Positions 57,603 to 64,000 of a stretch of DNA of 64,000 bases are shown one piece after another. Source of the stretch: Cymbomonas tetramitiformis (lineage: Eukaryota; Chlorophyta; Pyramimonadophyceae; Pyramimonadales; Pyramimonadaceae); assembly GCA_001247695.2 (NCBI GenBank), contig LGRX02035295.1, positions 1-64,000 of the forward strand, given 5' to 3'. Made by a program: the position numbers and the translations under genes. Under the pieces are notes generated by a model that was not told the origin of the DNA, made no database searches, and was given only the letters and a program-made list of their open reading frames with translations. Position 1 is the stretch's first letter; every line of letters starts with the position of its first letter.

Positions 57603-58068
57603 GGCCTTTGCAGGTACGGAGGGTCCAGAAACGTCACTTTTCGGCCAAAAACAAGTTAGGGTTTGGGTTTGAGTTTGGGTTCGTAGCATGCGAACCGTCA
57701 CAGGTATTCACGATCTGAAAATTGCGTATTTTTTTTCAGCTCAATTCCAGTTCGTTGCAAAAAACCCGAGAACTCGAATCGAAGAATTGGATCATTGACA
57801 TCGATCGCAAAACGGTGACGAAAGTGACGCTTTCGTCACCGTTTTGCGATCGATGTCGCGACTTCAAAATTTCGGTTCGGGTTTTGGGGATTGTTGCATC
57901 AAACTACAATTGAGCTGAAAATACGCACTTTTCAGAACTTGAATACCTATAGCGGTTCACATTTTATGAGCCCAAACGCTAAGTGTATTTTGCAGTTTTT
58001 CAGCCTTTTTCTGTGAAAGTGACTCTAACCTTTGGCCGCCTCTGGACCCTCGGTACCTGCAAAGGCCC
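57603..58068. mobile_element. MITE copy B, 466 bp, 5-bp target duplication ATGGG
   Basis: ATGGG flanks both ends (57598-57602 and 58069-58073). The ends GGCCTTTGCAGGTACGGAGG and CCTCGGTACCTGCAAAGGCC are inverted repeats. The centre is a perfect 28-bp-arm hairpin (57797-57824 with 57830-57857, loop TGACG). It sits in a 39-bp minisatellite array. A 5'-truncated third copy lies at about 58480-58767. Confidence 0.85.
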
Positions 58069-58479
58069 ATGGGTCCGAGCCCTGCACCCAGCGGCTAAAA
58101 GCAGCTTCTGAGATGGGGCGCCCTGCAATGCTGCGAAAAGCAGCTTTTGAGATGGAGAGCTCTGCAATGTTGCCAAAAGCAGCTGCTGAGATGGGGAGCC
58201 ATGCAATGTTGCTAAAAGCAGCTTCTGAGATGGGTCCGAGCCCGGCAATGTTGCCAAAAGCTGCTGCTGTGATGGAGAGCCCTGCAACGCGGCTAAAAGC
58301 AGCTGCTGAGATGGATTCGAGCCCTGCAATGTTGCCAAAAGCAGCTGCTGAGATGTCAGAGAGCCCTGCAATGCGGCTAAAAGCAGCTGCTGAGATGGGG
58401 AGCCCGGCAATGCTGCCAAAAGTCTTAGCAGAGTCTGCTGAGATTCCAGGGATCGTTATGAATGATAATGAGCTACATG

Positions 58480-58767
58480 ATGACACTTGATCGCAAAACG
58501 ATGATGGAAATGACGCTTGATCGTCATCGTTTTGCGATCGATGTCACGACTTCGAATTTTCTGTTCGAGTTTTGGGAAATGTTGCATCGAAGTACAATTT
58601 CAACAGCTGAAAAAAAAATAAGCACAATTTTTTGAGAACGTGAATGATACCTATAACAGTTCACATTCGATGAACTGATACCTTAAGTGTTGTTTTTGCA
58701 GTTTTCTATACAATACAACTCTTTGAACTTTGGCCACGACTGGACCCGCGGTACTTGCAAAGACCCA
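58480..58767. mobile_element. MITE copy C, 5'-truncated
   Basis: It has the central palindrome (GATCGCAAAACGATGATG ... CATCGTTTTGCGATC) and the right end GGACCCGCGGTACTTGCAAA, but no left terminal repeat. Confidence 0.65.
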
Positions 58768-60180
58768 GCTATCGCCCTTTGAAGAGTCAGAATAGTAATG
58801 CTGAAATCTTGCAGCAACACAACGCTAAGGCTAGTATCGTAAAATCACGAAGCAGGTGTTTCGCAAGACATCAATGCAGTGTGACAATTGATCTAATTTC
58901 AAAGGGGTTCCGAAAACGTGGTTGTTGCCTAGCCCAAGGGCACCGGAAAAATCATCAGTCTGCATGCTTCCACTTCTAATCTCCAACATCAGCAAGCAGA
59001 AATACTGTTACCAGGGCTCCGATGATTCTCTTGAAAGATCCCGAGTTCGGGTGATCCGGGCCTCCAATAAGGACAATCGTGGTATTGGTTTCTGGAAGTT
59101 GAAGCTGCGTGAATCACAATGACCTTAAAGCAGCCAGAAGAAAATCTAAAGGGGGAGTCTAAGCGAAAAATAAGCTACTAAGTCTAACTATGATAATCTA
59201 TCCGAAGGGTATCTCGTCGAACCCAGCAAAAACATGCCTCGCTCTGTACAATTGAAATTAGTTCAGACATCATGTGATAGTTCTCCGTCCGACCCGATCG
59301 ATCCCCAACCTGAATCCAACGCGAATCGGTACCATAAAACCTCGCAACGCTGCCAAACTCTAATAATGTCTTTTAGGTTTGAAACTTTAATATGAAAAAG
59401 ATTCAACTACGGAGGTAGGTTTCATTCGCACGCAACCAAGTCCCTGAGGCAAATGCTTCTAAGAACTCGAAACATGCCGCGTCTTAGAACTTGTCAGATC
59501 ATTGACCCATACGTTGTAATTGCATTACGTTGTTATTGAAGTTTAAATCGTCCGAAAACTCCAAGCTCAAAGTTCTGACAGCAAAAAACATCCATAACGA
59601 AACGGAGCACCTCTAGGGGGATGACAACGACTGGCACAACTACTATTAACAAAACTCCAAGAATAGGAATCCGCTTATGAGAAAGTGAACAGAATTTCAT
59701 TGGACACTGAGGATCAAGGAATTGTGAGTACCACCTTTCGCGTGCAAGTCCGACTCGTTCAGGATAGTAGCGAACACGATCAAGGCTGAGAGAATTTTCA
59801 TGCTAGCCGCGTCCAAGTAGTCTAATGTACCTGCGCACGTTTTATTTGCTTAATTGCAGATTTGAATCTCTTGCCGGAGACTGTCCCGGCGCCAACTTCG
59901 ACGTCACCGACGGTGCCACCGTCACCATCATCACCATTTGGTTTCGAACTAAGCTACTTGACACTGTCGTAGTAGCCTGCTTGGAAGACTATACAGCGGA
60001 CCTTGCTCACTTCACTGACTTCTGAGATCATCTTTGGAAGCATTTGGTTTGACAATGACGCTTAGAGGCAATATTGACCGAGTTTGAAACATTGTTTGCC
60101 CTACTTAAGATTGTGCACATTGAACCTCTTGAAGAAACTTGTGGACCTGCAATCGAATGCACAGATTATGAGATAGAGAG
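58768..60180. other. No gene seen
   Basis: AT-rich sequence with frequent stops in all frames and no obvious repeats. Confidence 0.45.
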
Positions 60181-60539
60181 TTTCCAGCAAGGAGTTCGAA
60201 CAGTGTTCTGAACACCAAATCGAACAGGATGACATGGACAACAAATGACAGAAATCGCTTGCCTGTACAAAAATCGCTCGCGTGTACATCGAAAACTGTG
60301 TCATAATAAAATTCGCGAACCTGTGTCATAATTCCTCGCCGGAGCGTGTTCAGAACAGTGTTCAGAACGAAAGTTTCCGATCACCTCGTCAGTGTTAGGT
60401 GATCAGAAATTTCTGTTCTGAACACTGTTCTGAACACTCGAGAGGTGACGTCACGTTGACGTGTCCGTCACGATTCCAGCGTGGATGATGACCCTGTTGG
60501 ATTTGGTGTTCAGAACACTGTTCAAAACTTGCTGGAAAC
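60181..60539. repeat. Nested inverted repeats (foldback-like), ~360 bp
   Basis: Outer arms 60181-60235 and 60484-60539 are imperfect reverse complements (TTTCCAGCAAGGAGTTCGAA against its partner). Inner arms 60346-60368 and 60415-60437 are perfect (23 bp). The palindrome GTTCAGAACACTGTTCTGAAC-type words recur four times. Confidence 0.8.
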
Positions 60540-60998
60540 TGTTGTCGCTGGCACGTCATCGACACCCAATGGTGTTTTGCCATTTGTACAATTACAAAAG
60601 TCGTATTATCTTAGCTGTCTGATGAACTGTCTGATGTGTCACTGTCACACTGCTCCACATGAGTATAAGTCCAGGTGTACTTCTACAAGTCCAGGTGTAC
60701 TTGTATATGTCCAACTGTACATTATACCCCGTGGTGACATGACTGTCACGAGCAGTGATCGAGCGAGACATCAGGCAGAACAGTCAGACAGGCAAGGCAG
60801 GGCGACATGAACATTAAAAATAAAATATTTACCATCGGGTGTAAGATCGCAACTTCCATCTCTAGATTTTAGGGTTTCCGAGGCAAGAGCGAAGAGCGAA
60901 AGCTATGTCACTGCAGTTAGGGTTTAGCAGAGCGAACAGTCTACTACAGGCTATCTGGCTATGTGAGCGAAGCTAATGTTTTGTAATTGAAGCTAATT

Positions 60999-61451
60999 CT
61001 ACTCGCAGAAGTCGTTCCAATCTTCAGGGGACATCTCAGCCCAGCCAGTCTCCCGCATGGCTTCGCGCGCGTTGGAGTAATTGTAGACGTGGCGGTCGTT
61101 TGAAGAAATGTGAGAGATGGTGGGGCCATGGTGATAATGGACGTTGATGACAGCGTTGTTGCCAACGTTCCAATTCTGCATTTAGGGAGCGTTGGGAACC
61201 ATCATGTTTTCGGGCTGAAAATTCCATTCTGGCGCGGGTGGGGGAAGCGGGGCGACGGGGAAATGGCCGGCGGGATGGGGAATGGGGTAGTGGTGAGGTG
61301 CAGGCGGAAGCGGAGGTGGAAAATGGTGAGGAATTGGTTGCGGAAGAATGAATTCAGGGGGACCCTGCTCAGGGGGACCGGCTGGCGGCTGACCGGCATG
61401 TTGACGGGGATCGAATTGCGCGCATGCGTACGGCCAGACGTTGGGGGGCAA
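60999..61451 (-). CDS. Weak coding candidate: Pro-rich then aromatic, one in-frame TAA
   Basis: Two open segments in one frame are separated by a single TAA at about 61182-61184, directly followed by ATG. The first part is rich in Pro and His (PPLPPAPHHYPIPHPAGHFP). The second, 60 residues, is non-repetitive (NYSNAREAMRETGWAEMSPE). Upstream (61497-61646) lies sequence repeated at 63850-64000 with an acceptor-like TTACATGCAG on the minus strand, so this could be the end of a spliced gene. I do not recognise a family. Confidence 0.3.
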
Positions 61452-61496
61452 GTCCTGACCGAAACCGGAGGCGAGCGTTGAGTCTGGACTGTGCCG

Positions 61497-61646
61497 GAGG
61501 ATCTCGTAGGCGAGCGTTGAGCGTGGAGTCGGTCGAAGATGAACACAAGCGGAAAGGGGTCGACTAGTCGAAGGGCATCATGCGGTCGAGCACTGATCCT
61601 GCATGTAAGCAAAAAGTTAGTCATGCATACACATATCGATGCATAC
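61497..61646. repeat. ~150-bp direct repeat (second copy 63850-64000)
   Basis: The two copies are 2353 bp apart and differ at about ten positions. Both start GAGGATCTCGTAGGCGAGCG. The second copy runs to the end of the window. Confidence 0.85.
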
Positions 61647-61649
61647 ACA

Positions 61650-63849
61650 CTTAACGTCAGTCGCAGAAACATTATGCACAAAGATATTCATAGCAGGCAG
61701 GGTCACAGCGGCAGGGTCACAACATGAGGTGCACGGGAAGATGCAAACAAGAAATGGGCTTGAAATTGCATCAGAACTCCCCTTTGGGTTAATTTCGAAG
61801 TTCGAAGCATCGATCTTAGAAATCCAGCTTTCTAGGCATTGATTGGCAGTATCTTTTTGACGATGACAGACGACTGAAAACTCGAACGATCTTGGAAATC
61901 TGTTTTTTAAGTTTCCGATTGGCTAGTAATTTATAATGTGACTCGCTATTGAAAAGACGATCGACTGCGTTGATGACAGACGATCATCGTAGACATCTTC
62001 ACCGTTCGCTTCGCCGTTCGCTGACGCGACGGTAGAGATCACCGTGCGCTGACGCGCCGGTTACAAAACAGCCTGAGGTAGGATAGACTGTGATGACATG
62101 TCATGACATTGACATGACATGACATGACAGCGACAGCGACAGCGACAGCGACAGTCGACACTGATGACACACCGATGACGTTGTACTGTAAGCAATATTT
62201 GAGCAATATCGCTATCGCGAGTTGTGATGACGTGGCAGAGTCGAGAAATATTGTTGCAAAGCATATTTCATGACGTGGCTCTCACATGATCCCTTCGATT
62301 AATCGAGGGCTGATGTGTCACAAATATATCATGAAGAGGTGCTGATTAGCCCCAATATCACCTGAGGGAGCGCGGTCAGCGACCTCAGGTGATATTGGGG
62401 CTAATCAGCTCCTTTTCATACTATGTATCAATGGTTGATTTTCGGTTCGTTGGGGGGGACGATTTTCGAGGATTTTCGAGGATTTTCGAGTATTATGTCT
62501 ATATATATTTGATATTTCACTATTTTTATGATTTTATATATTCCTCTCAAGCCCCTGATCATACCGATACCCAATAGTATTGTACTTCACCATATTTATA
62601 CGTCACACGTTGCATCTAAATAGCCTCATTATGTTGCCACACCGACAGATTCGAGAAAAAAAAACAGTTTTACATGATAGACGATTCTGTTTTCTCAATG
62701 TTTTCCCAGCCAAATCGCGCCTCGCCAAAGCCGGAAAATGCCATGTGTTTGAAGGAGGCTAACTTCCATTCTAGTGATCTATTTTCGTTGCTTGTATAAT
62801 TTTTCTGGATCGTTTTTCCGCGGTCTTTTGAATGGTGCCTATTGGACAGCCCAATTTGTTATGGAATACGAAATATATATGCATGAATTATACCCTGTTT
62901 CGTTGTTACATGTGTAGTGGATTTGGGGACATGGCTCTTTTTATAGGTGTGTATTCAACCGTGCAGATCTTTTCGGAACTTAATATTTTTGAATGCGGTT
63001 TTTTGGGCGTCGTCAAGGACTCAAATGTGATGCATATAGCATCAACGGGCGTATGATTTGGTAAAGCATACTATAGCTCCACATATTTTATATTATATTT
63101 ATGACACATCGGGTTTGGACCAATGAAAACGTGCCACGCAGGCAGCAATTCTGAGCTATATTAATGATGAAATGCTGATGTGGGAGTAAGGCGGCCACGT
63201 GTTCAGAACTGGATTGGTCAAGTGCATTGACGTGTTCCCAATGTTCGGAAGATTCCATTGAATATTGGTGCTGATCAGCACCAATATTCAGAATATTGGG
63301 GCCATACAGCCCCAATATTCAAATGAAATATTCCGAAATTGGGAAAATGCCAATGCCCTGACCCAGCCCTGAACACGTGGCATTGACGACTTTGACCCGA
63401 AATTAGGTCAAAGCCGACAACGCCTGCGAAATGCTGTGTTGTGCTCTGCCTAAAAATGTTCTAATGCGTGTCAGACAAATACATTATGCAAACAGAACAT
63501 ACACGGCAAAAGCATGGCCGGGATCTCCGCGGTACGCGGTGATGGGCGAGAAAAACCAAAGCCCCCGGATCCCACACAAGACGTCGGAACGAAAACATAC
63601 AAGATGAAAACAAACGAATGCGATACACACACGTAAGCGAGTGCATACAAAATGCAGCACACCAGTTGAGCAACAAACACACTGGGCGCGTGTGTCACAA
63701 GGGGGCATACGCGGATGGCACAAGGGGCATATGGCGGGGGGGATCGGGGAATTAGGGAAAATACACAAGTCATCTGAAAACGTACAGTGACATGAGGGGC
63801 ACACACACGAAAGTGCATATGAAACTAAAATGGTATGCGAGGATGCAGC
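61650..63849. other. No gene; palindromes and GACAGC microsatellite
   Basis: It contains a GACAGC/GACATGA microsatellite (about 62097-62160), a perfect hairpin at 62341-62409 and nested palindromes near 63261-63325 (GGTGCTGATCAGCACC; CCAATATTC words). Frames on the minus strand at 63460-63820 lack support. Confidence 0.5.
62341..62409. repeat. Perfect hairpin, 27-bp arms, 15-base spacer
   Basis: Bases 62341-62367 and 62383-62409 are exact reverse complements (starting GCTGATTAGCCCCAATATCA). The same CCCCAATATC/GATATTGGGG words recur near 63290-63320. Confidence 0.9.
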
Positions 63850-64000
63850 GAGGATCTCGTAGGCGAGCGTTGAGCGTGGAGTCGGTCGAAGATGAACACA
63901 AGCGGAAAGGAGTCGAGTAGTTGAAGGTCATCATGCGGTCGAGCACTGATCCTGCATGTAAGCAAAAAGTTAGTCATGCATACACATATCGATGCATGCA

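Noticed and set aside
63460..63820. Minus-strand ORFs of about 75-115 codons
   Set aside because: Three overlapping frames are open at once, composition is Cys/Pro-rich without motif, and no splice or start context supports any of them.

Overview
The window is nuclear eukaryotic DNA. It has GT-AG introns whose phases match across exons, LTR and tyrosine-recombinase retrotransposons, MITE-like elements, minisatellites and a very large multi-exon gene on the minus strand. Proline-rich SPPPP-type linkers next to EGF-like, Ig-like, REJ and GPS modules suggest a flagellated green alga, for example a prasinophyte of the Cymbomonas/Pyramimonas type. This assignment is an inference from protein style, not from a marker gene.

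Layout. Bases 1-7806 hold the 3' part of a Ty3/Gypsy-type LTR retrotransposon on the plus strand. After reverse transcriptase and RNase H its polyprotein carries a DNMT3-like cytosine-5 methyltransferase domain, then integrase, a PHD finger and a second SAM-methyltransferase-like fold. Its 3' LTR abuts a truncated second LTR copy (7807-8018). Bases 8019-13000 hold a broken coding remnant, large inverted repeats, a tRNA-like SINE, an unrecognised plus-strand gene with introns, and a 110-bp satellite whose motif also occurs inside nearby introns. Bases 13000-16900 contain little that can be assigned.

From about 56 kb down to 17.35 kb the minus strand encodes one, or two tandem, giant cell-surface proteins. 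In protein order these have Thr/Pro-rich linkers and bacterial Ig-like (Big2-type) domains in two near-identical copies 11.04 kb apart, then proline-rich linkers, EGF-like repeats, a REJ region, a GAIN/GPS-like cysteine motif, a single membrane segment and a cytoplasmic tail. This is the order seen in polycystin-1/REJ-type adhesion proteins, but without a channel. A 6-kb intron inside the REJ region holds a decayed DIRS/PAT-like element (28544-33579). It has split direct repeats, RT/RNase H, a DIRS-type adenine-methyltransferase-like domain, a Tudor-like domain and a tyrosine recombinase. Another 6.6-kb intron is full of local repeats.

A 39-bp minisatellite borders both duplicated modules. 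It has been hit by a piggyBac-like MITE (TTAA duplication), a 2.8-kb TIR element and a 0.47-kb MITE. Bases 56.3-64 kb are mostly repeats and palindromes with one weak coding candidate. The common thread is two unrelated retroelements in one locus that each combine a DNA-methyltransferase-type domain with a histone-reader-type domain. Several reading frames are broken by single-base changes, which may be decay or assembly errors.
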